Part shown: piece after piece, positions 20,407 through 31,282 of the stretch
Layout of the letters: every line of letters begins with the position of its first letter
Position numbering within the stretch: the stretch's first letter is position 1
Assembly: GCF_902459465.1 (NCBI RefSeq)
Contig: NC_047063.1
Location: 20,425,685 to 20,489,684, forward strand
Origin: Asterias rubens
Taxonomy: Eukaryota > Echinodermata > Asteroidea > Forcipulatida > Asteriidae
Length of the DNA: 64,000 nucleotides
Reading direction: 5' to 3'
The notes under the pieces: model-generated
What the model saw: the letters and a program-made list of their open reading frames with translations, nothing else
Told to the model about the DNA's origin: nothing
Database searches by the model: none
Program-made: the position numbers and the translations under genes

Positions 20407-20686
20407 TGCTGGTCTACGGAACATCATTTTGAATCATTCAAAGTGGTACAATTTTTCTTGATTGATAGTTCTTGTCGCTAGGGCCGCTGTTGCCTTTACT
20501 TATGAACAAGTCATGATTTTTAAATTTGGAAACACAAAACATAATTTATAGATCAAAGGCACGAAGAACGACAATATGTGACGTCACAAAAATCAAATTC
20601 TTGAATGTATTTGCCTTTACTTCATTGTATCTCATACAGTAATCGGTCGAGTATAGGACATTCTTCATAGTTACTAAAATTATATA

Positions 20687-21775
20687 AACTGCTCACAAAA
20701 AGTAAGGAAACTTTTTTCAATCCAGTATATTTTTATTTATTTAATACTCTCTTTGTATATGGTATATATCAATGCAAAGCTGAACTGTTCCTCTTTACAA
20801 TGATACCACATTTGCAATGATTACATGTTGCTGAACTTGGGTACATGAATAACAATGAGGCAAAATCACAAATCAAATGTGCCAAAATTACCGTTGTCTG
20901 TGAATGGTAAATAGGTAATGTTCAATAATCGAACCGATCAAGCTTTTCAGAACCATTAATGGTTTACACAATGATTTGCACAAGTGAGCTCATCGGACAC
21001 AATTAACCCTCATCTCATGAAAAACACCTTGTTTGATGGGTATTTGCAAGACGATATTCCACATCCGAATGCAGTCCCATACTGGCAGACTCCAAATGCC
21101 ATCTTTCAAGATGACAACGCTCGCCCCCATCGAGCCCGACTGGTGACTGACTACCTGAAAAATGTTGGGGTGCACCGGATGGATTGGCCTGCTAACAGTC
21201 CAGACCTGAATCCCATGGAACATCTATGGGACCAGCTTGGCCTCGCTGTCCGCGCCAGAACCACCAAAACATCAACTGTGGCTGACCTACCCAGGTTCCT
21301 TAATTAAGAATGGAACACCATCCCTCATCATCAGTGCATCAAAAGACTTGTGTGCAGCATGAGAAGAAGGTGCCAGGCTGTCATCAACGCCTTCGGATCA
21401 TCCACTCGTTACTGAACTTGTTGTATCAATAAAGTGTATTAAGATCAGTAAGTTGTCTTGCTCTATACCAAACTTCTTGTCTCAATAAAGTGGATTAAGA
21501 TCAGTAAGTTATCTTGCTTGTTTGAATTACAGTGTCAATTTGATTGTTCATACAGTAACAAAAAAAAAATCAAATTTTGGCACATTTGATTTGTGACTTT
21601 GTCTCATTCTCATTAACGTGGTCAAGTCCAGCAACATGTAATCATTGCAACTGTGGTATCATTTTAAAGAGGAACAGTTCAGCTTTACAATGATGTATAC
21701 CATATACAAAGAGAGTATTAAATAATGACAAATATACTGGATTGAAAAAAGTTTCCTTACTTTTTGTGAGCAGTT
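20687..21775 (+). mobile_element. Defective Tc1-type transposon with ~210-bp TIRs
   Basis: The first ~210 bases (AACTGCTCACAAAAAGTAAG...) are matched in inverse by 21565-21775 with scattered mismatches. TA flanks both ends (20685-20686, 21776-21777). The interior holds only the C-terminal part of a transposase, so the element is internally deleted. A 56-bp tandem duplication (starts at 21424 and 21480) lies between the ORF and the right TIR. Confidence 0.88.
20984..21307 (+). pseudogene. Truncated Tc1-type DD34E transposase, C-terminal part
   Basis: The frame reads ...NAIFQDDNARPHRARLVTDY then RMDWPANSPDLNPMEHLWDQ, the classical Tc1 catalytic block. Exactly 34 residues separate the second Asp (in QDDNARPH) from the Glu of NPMEHLW, as in DD34E enzymes. 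The N-terminal DNA-binding domains and the first catalytic Asp are absent. The frame closes early (LPRFLN, stop) although homologous sequence (EWNTIPHHQCIKRL) continues in the same frame after the stop at 21305-21307. Not functional; any mobility would need transposase from elsewhere. Confidence 0.88.
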
Positions 21776-21779
21776 TATC

Positions 21780-22316
21780 TTTGTTCAGTAGACGTTATTT
21801 ATAGTTACTCGTTTACATTGACATTTTGCAAATCAAATTATAATTGAATCGAATTGAATTGATGTAGCTCAGCATAATGCTTTTGAGGCCACAAGATAAT
21901 CATTTATGTTTCGTCTCAGTGAGTGAAAAAAAAAAAATACAAATTAAACTTATCTGATACTCTGCCAATAAAAACATGAGAAAATGAATCAAAGCTTTTT
22001 CAAAATCTATTAAATAAATGTCAGGAATCTTCGTTTATTTAAGCAAAACACACACTAAACTAATACTCTCATGTAAACAATGCTCTTGAAGGAAACGTTT
22101 TTGATTATCGTGATTTAAAGCCTAGAGTCACGTTTTAAAGTCACCTGGAAATACAATTTTTATTTTTTTTCAAACATAATGGTATATGTTTAGTAACAAT
22201 AATTGTTTTCAAAGTAAATTGTTTGCCACGATTTACATGTTTAAACAACAGTTAAAGTTGTTTGGGGGTTGACTCCGCCTACCCATTTTGTGACGTCAAT
22301 CGAGGCAGACTTTGCC
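21780..22316. other. Gene-free interval
   Basis: AT-rich, no supported genes. Homopolymer A run near 21927-21938. Confidence 0.4.
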
Positions 22317-22704
22317 TTAAAGGCAGTTGACACTATTGGTAATTGTCAAAGACTAGCCTTTACAGTTGGTGTATCTCAACATATGCATAAAATAACAAAC
22401 CTGTGAAAATTTGAGCTCAATCGGTCATCGAACTTGCGAGATATGAATGAAAGAAAAAACACTCTTGTCACACGAAGTATAGTGGGCGTTTAGATGGTTG
22501 ATTTCGAGACCTCAAGTTCTAAATCTGAGGTCTTGAAATCAAATTCGTGGAAAATTACTTCTTTTTCGAAAACTATGGCACTTCAGAGGGTGCCGTTTCT
22601 CACGATGTTTTACACCATCAACCTCTCCCCATTACTCGTCACCAAGAAAGGTTTTATGCTAATAATTATTTTGAGTAATTACCAATAGTGTCTACTGCCT
22701 TTAA
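22317..22704 (+). mobile_element. TTAA MITE family A, copy 4 (full length)
   Basis: TTAAAGGCAGTTGACACTAT at the left and ATAGTGTCTACTGCCTTTAA at the right, with TTAA at both extremes. It contains the internal hairpin (GAGACCTCAAGTTC / GAGGTCTTGAAATC). It lies downstream of GPCR copy 3, the next gene on the minus strand. Confidence 0.85.
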
Positions 22705-22982
22705 TGCGTAGAGTAAACACACGAGCAATAGTGCATTGTGGTCTGGTCCGACGTCTTTTTCAGCACCGTGCAGCATTTCCTCTTCAAATATCGCTTTCGT
22801 TTGGTTACAATTTCACAAGTTGAATGTCGGGTGTTTTTGTGTGTGAAAACATCGAATAAAGGATTTCAAATGTTCTTCCAAAAGACAATTTTGTTTGATC
22901 CAAAAAGCCGTCTTATCTGTGAAGATCAAAGTCTCTCTGAATGTGTTGTGAAATCTCGCCTTTTATTCTTCAAGTGTTAAAT

Positions 22983-23951
22983 TTAGTTTGATACATTATA
23001 GGACAGAGATTGTTCAGTACCGAAGTTCTCGGTTTGTTCCCGAGCACGTGTAAAGATCTGGCGTAGGGCTTTGCGAAACTGACGGTATTTCAATGCGTAA
23101 ATGAAAGGGTTGACGCAAGAGTGAGTACCTACCATAGCAATGGAGAGATAGTAATACCATTCCTTCAAAGTAAATCGAAAACCAAGATTGAACATCAGGT
23201 AAATAACCTGGTTGGGTGTCCAGCAGATCACGAATGTGATGAAAACGATCAGGAGCATCTTGAAGGTGTTGCGTCTGGCCCGAAGGAGGGACTTGGCCAT
23301 GTCTGGTGCGTTTGCTCCACCGGGTAGATGTGCGGCTGGTGCCGGGCCGACACGGGCCGCTCCCCGCTTCATCTCCACACCGATGCGAATGTAAGCAAAG
23401 AACATCACTCCTGCGGGCAAAATGTATTCAAGGAATGCAACGATGACTCCCAAGATATTGGATCCATGAATCGGATTTGGAACACATTGACCGTTTTCTT
23501 CTCGAAAAAGGACGACGGCGTAAATGTTCAAGCCAAAACCGAGAGCCCAACATACCGTCAAGGCTGCACCGACTTTGAGACGGGGCCATGCGGCGAGTAC
23601 TGCCTGGTGCTTGAAGGGGTGAACGATGGCCAAATACCGCTCCATGGTCAACGCTAACAGGTTGAACGTAGACGTCACGAAGAAGAAGAACAGAATGAAA
23701 GGAGTCCATACTTGACAGATGAACCATCCGAGAGCGTTGCTTGGGATGGGGTCAGGTACTTTGATTTCACTCTTCAAGAAAATCATCATAGAACTCAGGA
23801 AATCAATCACTGCCTGGTGGAAGATGAACGAGTTGATACGAGTTTGCATGGCTGGTATTTTCAAGATGACAAAACAAACCAGAGCATTGCCAAGGATGCC
23901 CAGAATACCTACGATGGTCTGGTAGATTCGCAAAGGAAGAATCTCTTCCAT
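22983..23951 (-). CDS. Rhodopsin-like (class A) GPCR, array copy 3, intact and intronless
   Basis: 322 residues on the minus strand, from the same MEEILPLRIY start as the other copies. The class A landmarks of copy 1 are kept: the TM1 Asn, TM2 Asp, ERY after TM3, the loop-2 Cys in NGQCVPN, CWTP in TM6 and NPFIYALKY in TM7. It stops four residues earlier than copy 1 (ends SYNVSN), because the codon after SN is TAA. Relative to copy 1, differences cluster in the first outer loop/TM2 (KSEIKVP), TM3 (FFFVTSTF), loop 2-TM5 (NPIHGSNILGVIVAFLEYIL) and loop 3 (RFTLKEWYYY). TM1 and the third inner loop-TM6 stretch are almost unchanged, even at silent sites. Expected plasma-membrane receptor; ligand unknown. 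Orientation is opposite to copies 1 and 2, so the array includes an inversion. Confidence 0.92.
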   Translation of the reverse strand: MEEILPLRIYQTIVGILGILGNALVCFVILKIPAMQTRINSFIFHQAVIDFLSSMMIFLKSEIKVPDPIPSNALGWFICQVWTPFILFFFFVTSTFNLLALTMERYLAIVHPFKHQAVLAAWPRLKVGAALTVCWALGFGLNIYAVVLFREENGQCVPNPIHGSNILGVIVAFLEYILPAGVMFFAYIRIGVEMKRGAARVGPAPAAHLPGGANAPDMAKSLLRARRNTFKMLLIVFITFVICWTPNQVIYLMFNLGFRFTLKEWYYYLSIAMVGTHSCVNPFIYALKYRQFRKALRQIFTRAREQTENFGTEQSLSYNVSN

Positions 23952-24042
23952 AATTCTGCGAAATAGTTGTCAAACTTTGGAAAAAGCTTCGCCTAATATC
24001 GTCTAATACTCCGTTTGCAGCGATTTCTGTTTTACCGAGAGG

Positions 24043-24049
24043 TTTTATA
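24043..24049 (-). promoter_or_regulatory. Putative TATA box of GPCR copy 3
   Basis: TATAAAA on the minus strand within GGTATAAAACC, 92-98 bases upstream of the ATG, matching the spacing class of copy 2. Confidence 0.4.
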
Positions 24050-25205
24050 CCAAACAGACTGTCACGGCTTGAGTGAAGTTGATTGTGACAAGATTTTTTC
24101 TAAATGAATGAACATTGTTGTTCATTTCCTTTTTAATTGTAAAAAATCGTGTCAAGAACTGTTGAAGAAATTGAACTGCGTGAAAAGGGCCTTCATAAAA
24201 AGGTCCAGCTAAGGACGTTGATGGGCGTAGTGCCCCGGTTTTATAAGTCCGTCATTCTTTCCTATCAATTGCAGCAATTTAAGATTTTACGGAATGTTTT
24301 GTATCAAGCAGACTTTCAAGGATTGACCGAAGTTGACAATCTAACATTGAACGATTTGTATTTTCATTTTATTTTGTAAAACGTGGCAAACACATTTCAG
24401 TAAATTGAACTGCGTTTAAAAGGGCCATTAAAAATTCAACGCATTATAGAAGGCAGAGAGAAGGGGCGCATTTAAGTGTGAGCTCCGAAGTATTCCGGTT
24501 CTTCAACCCTTATCCGCCAACTGTAATGTAATTTAAGAATTTAATTTAATAATTCATTCTTAATATTACTGCCTGACACTTTGAGGTATAGCCTTGTTAA
24601 CTTCGAGAGCGTCCAAGTTGACATCGAGAGCGAACAAGTTTTCTCCAGAATCTGGACTTTCTGGGGCGATGGTTTTTGGAAAGAACTTGTAAATGAACTG
24701 GGGCTGCAATTAAAGTGTTGACGGTAAAAACAGTTGTAGTTGCACTTTATGGAGGCATTGTTCAGCCACCGGTAAGGCTTCATGTAACAAACTCCGGAAT
24801 ATTCCTCCATGATTTCGAGATTTTAGTCTTCATTAAACAACAAATTGCAACAGTAATCATGTCTTTTTAACACACGAATTGATACCAGTATACGCCGTGG
24901 AGACAGCAGGGGAATATTGTGCTCCATAGACGTTGTTGATAAAGTTGAGGTTTACCCGCTCAAGCATTCAGTTAAAATCAACTAAACTCTTATTAGTAAG
25001 CAAAATCCCATCTTATTGCATTATAGCTTTTGCAAAAATGGAATGATCTTTGCGACATAATGAGTTTAAAATGTTGTTATTTGACTAGATGTAGATTCTT
25101 CTTGAAATAAATACAATATGGTAAAAACTGATGAAATAGAATTACTTCTTTTGATTGTGAACTGTTTATTAATATTTTTGATTTGGCCCGGAAAACTATA
25201 TATTA
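24050..25205. other. Gene-free interval
   Basis: Contains a short direct repeat (AAATTGAACTGCGT followed by AAAAGGGCC) at about 24168-24193 and 24403-24427. Otherwise no supported feature. Confidence 0.4.
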
Positions 25206-25211
25206 AACAGT

Positions 25212-25765
25212 TGAACACCCCCATCAACAGCGTTCCCACTTGCCGTTAGGTAGAAGTTTTTGTCCCAATGACCAGGCTTCAAGGCCTGGTACAACCGAAA
25301 ACCATTCCGCGTCGTTCGCATATACACACGTTTAGCTGCGACACCACAACATTTGGTGAGATTTTATTCAGTGCGGAAATCGTGGGCTCCCCAGAATTCA
25401 TCGTGATGTAAGTTCCTGTTGCTATGGTTAAGTAGTCTCCAGTCCCAACAAGGAATAAATGAGACCTCGTCAATCATGATAATAATATGAACCCCCCCCC
25501 CCCCCGTTGTTTTAATAGTACCCTTCGAGTGAGCTCTGCCATCAATGCGGGGCTAAAACACTCAGAGTACGGATCAGTATCAGGGAAGCAGTAGAGGACA
25601 AGATCAGCTATGGACAGGATCTTGATGGAAGGTGACATTGGCTCAGAGAACAGGCTAAGGAGATGTGACACGAGATGACTTGGAGAGCGACGCAAATGAC
25701 CCATTGTGTGAGTGAAGGACACACTACAATACATGACATAACAAAGACCATCCTATCCAAGTCAG
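25212..25765 (-). pseudogene. Diverged, disrupted fragment of a second nuclease-helicase gene
   Basis: On the minus strand the translation follows residues ~355-540 of the protein at 1440-3674. It begins near GMVFVMSC (parent GIVFVVSC), then RRSPSHLVSHLLSLFSEPMS and SIADLVLYCFPDTDPYSECF. After a poly-C tract (25493-25505) it continues with MIDEVSFI, matching the Walker B segment MWDEVPFV, and ends with NGFR.YQALKPGHWDK and TASGNAVDG. The frame changes at least twice, so it is not one intact ORF. Walker A, the nuclease region and the C-terminal motifs are missing. The right edge stops about 30 bp before a family B MITE at 25795. Conservation is uneven: strong in the SPSHLVS...CFSPALMA block, weak around Walker B. 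This suggests an old paralogue rather than a recent copy. Confidence 0.8.
25493..25505. repeat. Poly-C tract inside the nuclease-helicase relic
   Basis: Run of about 13 C on the plus strand, absent from the parent gene; it marks one of the frame breaks. Confidence 0.8.
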
Positions 25766-25794
25766 TACATGTATATGCACTCCTGTATCACTTG

Positions 25795-26174
25795 TTAAAG
25801 GAACACGTTGCCTTGGATCGGTCGAGTTGGTCTTTGAAAAGCGTTTGTTATAAAATGCATATGTGTAGAAAGATGCTGTAAAAGTAGAATACAATGATCC
25901 ACACAAACATGCCTCGAAATTGCACGGTTTTCCTTTTACCTCGTCGACTAACACAGTCGGCCATTTAAGGGAGTCAAATTGTTTACTCCCATATGGCCGA
26001 TCGTGTTAGTTCGCTCAGTAAAAGGAAAACCACGCAATTTCGAGGCAAACTTGTGTGGATCATTGTATTCTACTTTGAACACATCTTTCCAACCATAATA
26101 CATTTAATAACAAACGGTTACAAACGCTTTTTTATAGACCAACTCGTCCGATCCAAGGCAACGTGTTCCTTTAA
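25795..26174. mobile_element. TTAA MITE family B, copy 2 (near-perfect palindrome)
   Basis: TTAAAGGAACACGTTGCCTT at the left and AAGGCAACGTGTTCCTTTAA at the right. The two ~170-bp arms are inverse along their length, meeting around GGGAGTCAAATTGTTTACTC. TTAA occurs at both extremes. This is the best-preserved member of the family. Confidence 0.85.
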
Positions 26175-26289
26175 TAATTATTTTCTCGGCCATCATAGCA
26201 GGACTAAAAAGAGTTTGTGTATTGAAATTCACTCCCCGCCCCGATCTCGGTGGACAAATAATATCCATACATAATTAGTTGTATTAATG

Positions 26290-26780
26290 TAAGTAGTTTA
26301 GTTAGGTTAAGGAGAATGGACGATGAAGTGTAGATTCGTGAATAGAATGTACGAGCCGAAGGCGAGTACATTGTATTCACGAATCTATACTTTTAGAGTA
26401 TATTCTCTGACTTAAACTATTCCCCCCCATTGGTTATGTAACAGTGTCAATGAATTGGATTTCTCAATAGTAAGAACACATAGTTGGTCATATAAAAATA
26501 TTTTACAAAATATATAGGTTATCGAGTACAACGTCAGTTTGTTCAGCTGACAATAAATTGTCTTACTAAAGTGTTTTTGTAAATTGAAGAACGTGTTTTT
26601 CAGCTATGTTTTGATGCACTTCATGCCATATTTTAGTTTGGAAAGATAGTAATTTGCAAGTTGAACTATTAACTAAATTTTGTAATGAATCTACACTCAA
26701 CTGTAGATGAAGTGTAGATTCGTGAACGAAGTGTAGATTCGTAAAAATAATCTACACTTTCAACAATAGAGTGACCTCAC
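26290..26780. repeat. GTGTAGATTCGTGAA-rich foldback repeat
   Basis: GAAGTGTAGATTCGTGAATA near 26315 faces TATTCACGAATCTATACTTT near 26376. Two further GTGTAGATTCGT units occur at 26711-26740 with an inverse TAATCTACACTTTC at 26748. No coding content. Outer limits uncertain. Confidence 0.5.
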
Positions 26781-27002
26781 AGAAATAGTTTAAAGTATAA
26801 TACTCCTCCAAAATGCCCAATGGTTCGGTATTCACCAAAAGCTGCACAAATTTCACAATAAAAAATGTCAGAATTTTTTGCCAAAGTGTAAACCACCGAT
26901 GATCCGAATTAGACTCACTCTATGTTCTCCACAGGCATTCCGCGACAGAGGGAGGTTAAATGAGATATCAAAGACAATCATTGAGGCAGCCGTCACTTTC
27001 GG

Positions 27003-27336
27003 TAAACAGTATTGTCCAAAGGCCCACACTTCGTGTATTACAACTTATAAATAAAATAACAAACCTGTTAAAATAGGCTCAATCGGAGAAAATAACGGGA
27101 AAACCCACCCTTGTTTCCGCACGTTTCGCCGTGTTATGACATGTGTTTACTATAAATCCGTAATTCTCGCTATCGAGAATTGATAATTTTTTTAATGTTT
27201 TCTCAAAAAGTAAAGCATTTCATTGAACAATATTTCAAGAGAAGTCTTTTACCATTACCTTCTGTAATCCCCGTAATTTATTTGTAAATCTGTGATTTGG
27301 TTTTAATTTTTCTGTTCCGAAAGTGTATAATGGCTT
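27003..27336 (-). mobile_element. MITE family C, copy 2 (reverse)
   Basis: Reverse copy of 10697-11075: it contains ACACTTCGTGTATTACAA, GGAAAACCCACCCTTGTTTC, TTTTCTCAAAAAGTAAAGCA and ends CCGAAAGTGTATAATGGCTT. Its right end abuts family A copy 5 at a shared TTTAAA. Confidence 0.75.
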
Positions 27337-27721
27337 TAAAGGAAGTGGACACTTTTGGTAATTGTCAAAGACTAGCCTTCACAGTTGGTGTATCTCAACA
27401 TGTGCATAAAATAACAAACATGTGAAAATTTGAGCTCAATCCGTCATCGAAGTTGCGAGATAATAATGAAAGAAAAAAAACCCTTGCAACACGAAGTTGT
27501 GTGCGTTTGGATGGTTGATTTCGAGACCTCAAGTTCTAAACTTGAGGTCTCGAAATCAAATTCGTGGATTATTACTTCTTTCTCGAAAACTATGGCACTG
27601 CAGAGGGAGCCGTTTCTCACAATGGTTTATACCATCAACCTCTCCCCATTACTCGTCACAAAGAAAGGTTTTATGCCAATCATTATTTTGAGTAACTACC
27701 AATAGTGTCCACTGCATTTAA
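27336..27721 (+). mobile_element. TTAA MITE family A, copy 5 (full length)
   Basis: TTAAAGGAAGTGGACACTTT at the left, AATAGTGTCCACTGCATTTAA at the right, TTAA at both extremes. Internal hairpin present. Inserted directly at the end of a family C copy. Confidence 0.85.
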
Positions 27722-28790
27722 TAAGATCGTGGATATTGGAGACACTTCGGATTGACTCTCAGGCTATGGTGAGACACGGCAGCATAATAAAGCTGTTGTT
27801 CAGTACGCTCCAAACTTGAACATTGCGCAATCAGCATTAACTTTTGGGAAGTCCCAGGTTCTTTCTCGATGCTCACTAACATTCTTGCTCTATGATTGAA
27901 CTGAGCAACTCGAAGTGATGACGTCAGACTAAACATTATGTGAAAGCTGTGCAGCCGTATCTTTAAGGCAATTCAATTTATTAAAACTACACTATCATCG
28001 AAAACGGAAATTAGATCAGATCTTTGATGAACAACGAAACGAAGGTCGAGGCACAACTTCAAAGAGCATAAGCATAAAAAGTCGCTAAGCACAAAAACGA
28101 TGCTTACCAGAATAAGGTTACCAGAATGAGCTAAAATACCATTTTCATTAACAAAATGTACCTGGTATTCTGCTTAGTTGTGCGGAGCAGAAATTTCGTC
28201 AGCTCTATGCATAAACGAAATTGTTCTCTAATCCAGTATTTGAAATCTTAGTTGTCAAGTAACACAGCTACAGACAAGCGATGCATCGTCGACCTTTACA
28301 AGGTTTAAATAAAAGACACACAAAGAAAAGATTCAAAGATACAGTTTTGTTTTCTACTAAAGCTGAGTATATTCTTGCAATGTTAAACATCCAACAAGCT
28401 TCATACAAAAAAGAACCTAGGCCAATGTACGTACACATCAAGACTTTATAATTATACGCTATGGCTTTTTAATAAAGAAAGGTGACTTGTCAACCAACCC
28501 GTTCTACAACATACTCCGGTGGCTAGGTACTCTTCACAAGCCACGGCCAAAATTCATGAAGTCGCTAAGCCAGACATGCAACTTTCTAATTGCAAAAAAA
28601 AGGGAAAAAATAGCTACCGATCACACTTTTGTGTAGTGTTTGTCAGGTTTCTATGGCACTGTTTTGAAAAGAAAAAAGAGAGGAAAGCAGCTGATCAGAA
28701 GAAAAGTTGCATCTTTGGAGCTTTTGGCAAACCTCGCATGTTTTAAGCTGCGACTCAAGGCTCCATCCATTTGATGTATAAGAACCGAGC
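27722..28790. other. Gene-free interval with a family D relic
   Basis: No gene recognised. 28050-28212 carries degenerate family D ends (AACTTCAAAGAGC ... GTCAGCTCTATGC) and GCTTACCAGAATAAGG-type motifs. Confidence 0.4.
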
Positions 28791-28818
28791 AAAAAGCACA
28801 ATGCTCCAAAATTCACGA

Positions 28819-28866
28819 CGGAGCCCAAGTCGGAGCCCAAGTCGGAGCCCAAGTCGGAGCCCAAGC
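28819..28866 (+). repeat. 12-bp tandem repeat (CGGAGCCCAAGT)x4
   Basis: Four uninterrupted 12-base units; the last diverges (AAGCAAG). The reading frame across it would be serine/arginine/proline repeats, but no flanking gene is visible. Confidence 0.85.
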
Positions 28867-29245
28867 AAGAGACGGGTCCCAATACACTCCAAGGACACTC
28901 CAGTTGCATTCCTGATTCCTGTAAAGCACAGCAATCTCCTTTACAGCTTCATGACATTTGGCACATTGTGAAAATAACAGTCAACGGCTTGAACAGGAAA
29001 CAACATTTGAATTGCATCTGGAAACCAAGCGACTATCGACATGGCTTTGGCTTAAACACCTTCAACCATCAAGCTACAATGACTGACAATGCCCAAGCAG
29101 AAGCCAAACCATAGCCAACTGGTTTCATCACGGCCTCCACATGAGTTTGCTTATAAATAGACTGGTACCTCTTTCACTGTTTTTAAAAGCATGCATGAGA
29201 TCGAGTGTTAAGACAAGAACACAAGCTGAGCTTAAAATGGTACTT

Positions 29246-29376
29246 GGGTCGTGTCCGAAAGGGCGACTTCGGCTACAGCTACGGCTAGATCGCGCGCGTC
29301 TGCCTATTCTTTAACACTGGTAGACGCGCTGATCTAGACGTAGCTGTAGCCGAAGTCGTCGTTTCGGACACGGCCT
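29246..29376. mobile_element. Foldback element with GTGTCCGAAA...GCTACAGCTAC arms
   Basis: GGTCGTGTCCGAAAGGGCGA, CTTCGGCTACAGCTACGG and CTAGATC face the inverse CTGATCTAGACGTAGCTGTA and GCCGAAGTCGTCGTTTCGGA ending CACGGCC. The arms are ~55 bp with a ~20-bp loop. Confidence 0.8.
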
Positions 29377-29651
29377 TAGGTCGTGTCAAAATCAGCGACT
29401 ACAGCTATGGCTACGATTTCCACGTCATTGCAAGCGTTTAAGTGGGTGCGTTCGTTTACCTTCCCCGGGTCGACCCCGGTGTGTGGCGTTTTTTTTTTCC
29501 CAGGACGAACGTGTGCAGATAATTACCCACGTTTGTCCTGGGAAAAAAAACCCGCCACACACCAGGGTCGACCCAGGGAAGCTAAGACGTCCTTGGCAAC
29601 AAACTTAGCAACAGACGTGACGTAGCTGTAGCTGCAAATTCGGATACGGCC
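29377..29651. mobile_element. Second foldback of the same type, split by a family F MITE
   Basis: TAGGTCGTGTCAAAATCAGC, GACTACAGCTATGGCTACG and ACGTCATTGC are the left half; GACGTAGCTGTAGCTGC and GGATACGGCCCGAG the right half. The family F element at 29446-29585 occupies the middle. It lies head to tail with the foldback at 29246-29376. Confidence 0.6.
29446..29585. mobile_element. Foldback MITE family F, copy 2 (nested)
   Basis: GGTGCGTTCGTTTACCTTCC and CGGGTCGACCC at the left; GGGTCGACCCAGGGAAGCTA at the right. Second arm blocks TTTTCCCAGGACGAACGTG and ACGTTTGTCCTGGGAAAA are inverse. The outer end corresponding to ACGAACGCACC is missing. Confidence 0.7.
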
Positions 29652-29659
29652 CGAGTCAT

Positions 29660-31280
29660 ATAAGCAGTGCACTAGCCAAGAAATTAATAACCTGGTAACC
29701 GACCGAACGTTTTGTTAAACCCCGACTCCATTTCAAAATTACAAACCCTTCTTATGCAATCGCCATTGCTTCTTTCTCTTCAGCTGCATAGTACAAGCTA
29801 CGAAACAACAGCTAACATGTGTACACAAAGTAACTGGTTTGCAGTGGTTTCCACAGCTCAGCTGCCTTGTGGTTTTTTTAAGGTATTTTTATTTTTAAAG
29901 CGACGTTTGTAACAACTAAACATCAAAAACACCCCCTCAATCCGAATAGAACCTCCCGTTTACAAACATGTGAATACATTGAACGTGTGCCGCCATATTT
30001 GTCCTATCTCTAAGCCATATATTAGAGTTCTTGCAAAAATACAAAACCGACAATTGACACCTTTTTAAAAAGAAATGACATGCTTCCGTTCAACTTCCAA
30101 GCCCTGCCCAGATGGCACCATGAAGTGACACAATAAACCAACAACTAGGTTTGCTGCAGGACACTTTGTGCACATTACGGCAATCATGTAACAAGAGACA
30201 AACAAGCGCAATCTCAACCAAATCGGATTTTGGTTTGTTATTCTCAGCAAAAACTGTTTAGAGTTTTAATGGCAAATGCAAATATTATCGACACATAGGT
30301 TTGGTGTATTTTTTATGGCCTTTCAATATCGGACTCCGATCCTCTCACTTTAGTTTTGTACAACCCCCCTTTTTTGTTTTAATTCACACGCCAAATAACA
30401 GAACTTGGAAATTTTGACATTTCTTTTTTCACCATCACTAAACTGTCAATTTAAAACATAAAACAGTGGCACATGCAACCCTTAGCCTTTCATGATGAAC
30501 TTTTCTTTATCAAACGATTGTGCACAGCTGTTTCCCTACATTTTCCTAGTAAAGAAACATAAACATAATAACCTGATCCATGACAGTACAAGTTTAGGGT
30601 TGGTTGGAAATTCTTCAAGTTACATATCTTAAATTTGAAAACATGAAATGTCTGACGTTTCCAAATTCTGCCATATCCTCCAATACCACAGGCATTGCAT
30701 GCCAAACATATCCTTCTCTACTTTACATTCAGTTCACTTTCTTAAAATTCTTGAGTGGTTCAACTGTATACAGAATTAAAAATCTTACAACACTAAATAC
30801 TACTTCTTGTTGTCATGCATCTTAATATCTTGCACATACATTATTATTAAGCAGACGAACAAAGTTTCAAATGCTGGAGATGCCATACTAAACCTAACAA
30901 AGCTGCCATTATATTAACTGTGGAGTAAGTAAATTACATAAAAGCAAAGCTTTTCGAAAAGTCACATTTTTAGTTTCACTTATTAAAATGAGCATCGTTT
31001 GAAATCAATCACTCAGTGATGCCCAACTTGACAACATGAGAAAATGCAAGGCGCCTCCCCGGGGCAATCATTATTTCCGTCAAGACAACCCTTCACGTAT
31101 ACAATCGTTCACTGAATGAACTTGACAGTAAAGTATGGGTTAGGCATTTCCTTTTAGACCTACAAAAGCAAATCACTGGGTATTTGTTAGATTCTGCGAC
31201 GACAATAATGTTTTTGTTTGATATGAAACGACTTTAATGAGAAACTGGGATCAATGGATGATATCTTCCATCAACGATGA
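29660..31280. other. Gene-free interval
   Basis: AT-rich sequence with no supported gene, few repeats. Confidence 0.4.
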
Positions 31281-31282
31281 GA

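Noticed and set aside
24149-24379. 76-codon frame downstream of the region upstream of GPCR copy 3
   Set aside because: Lacks an ATG at its start, contains a local direct repeat, no similarity recognised.
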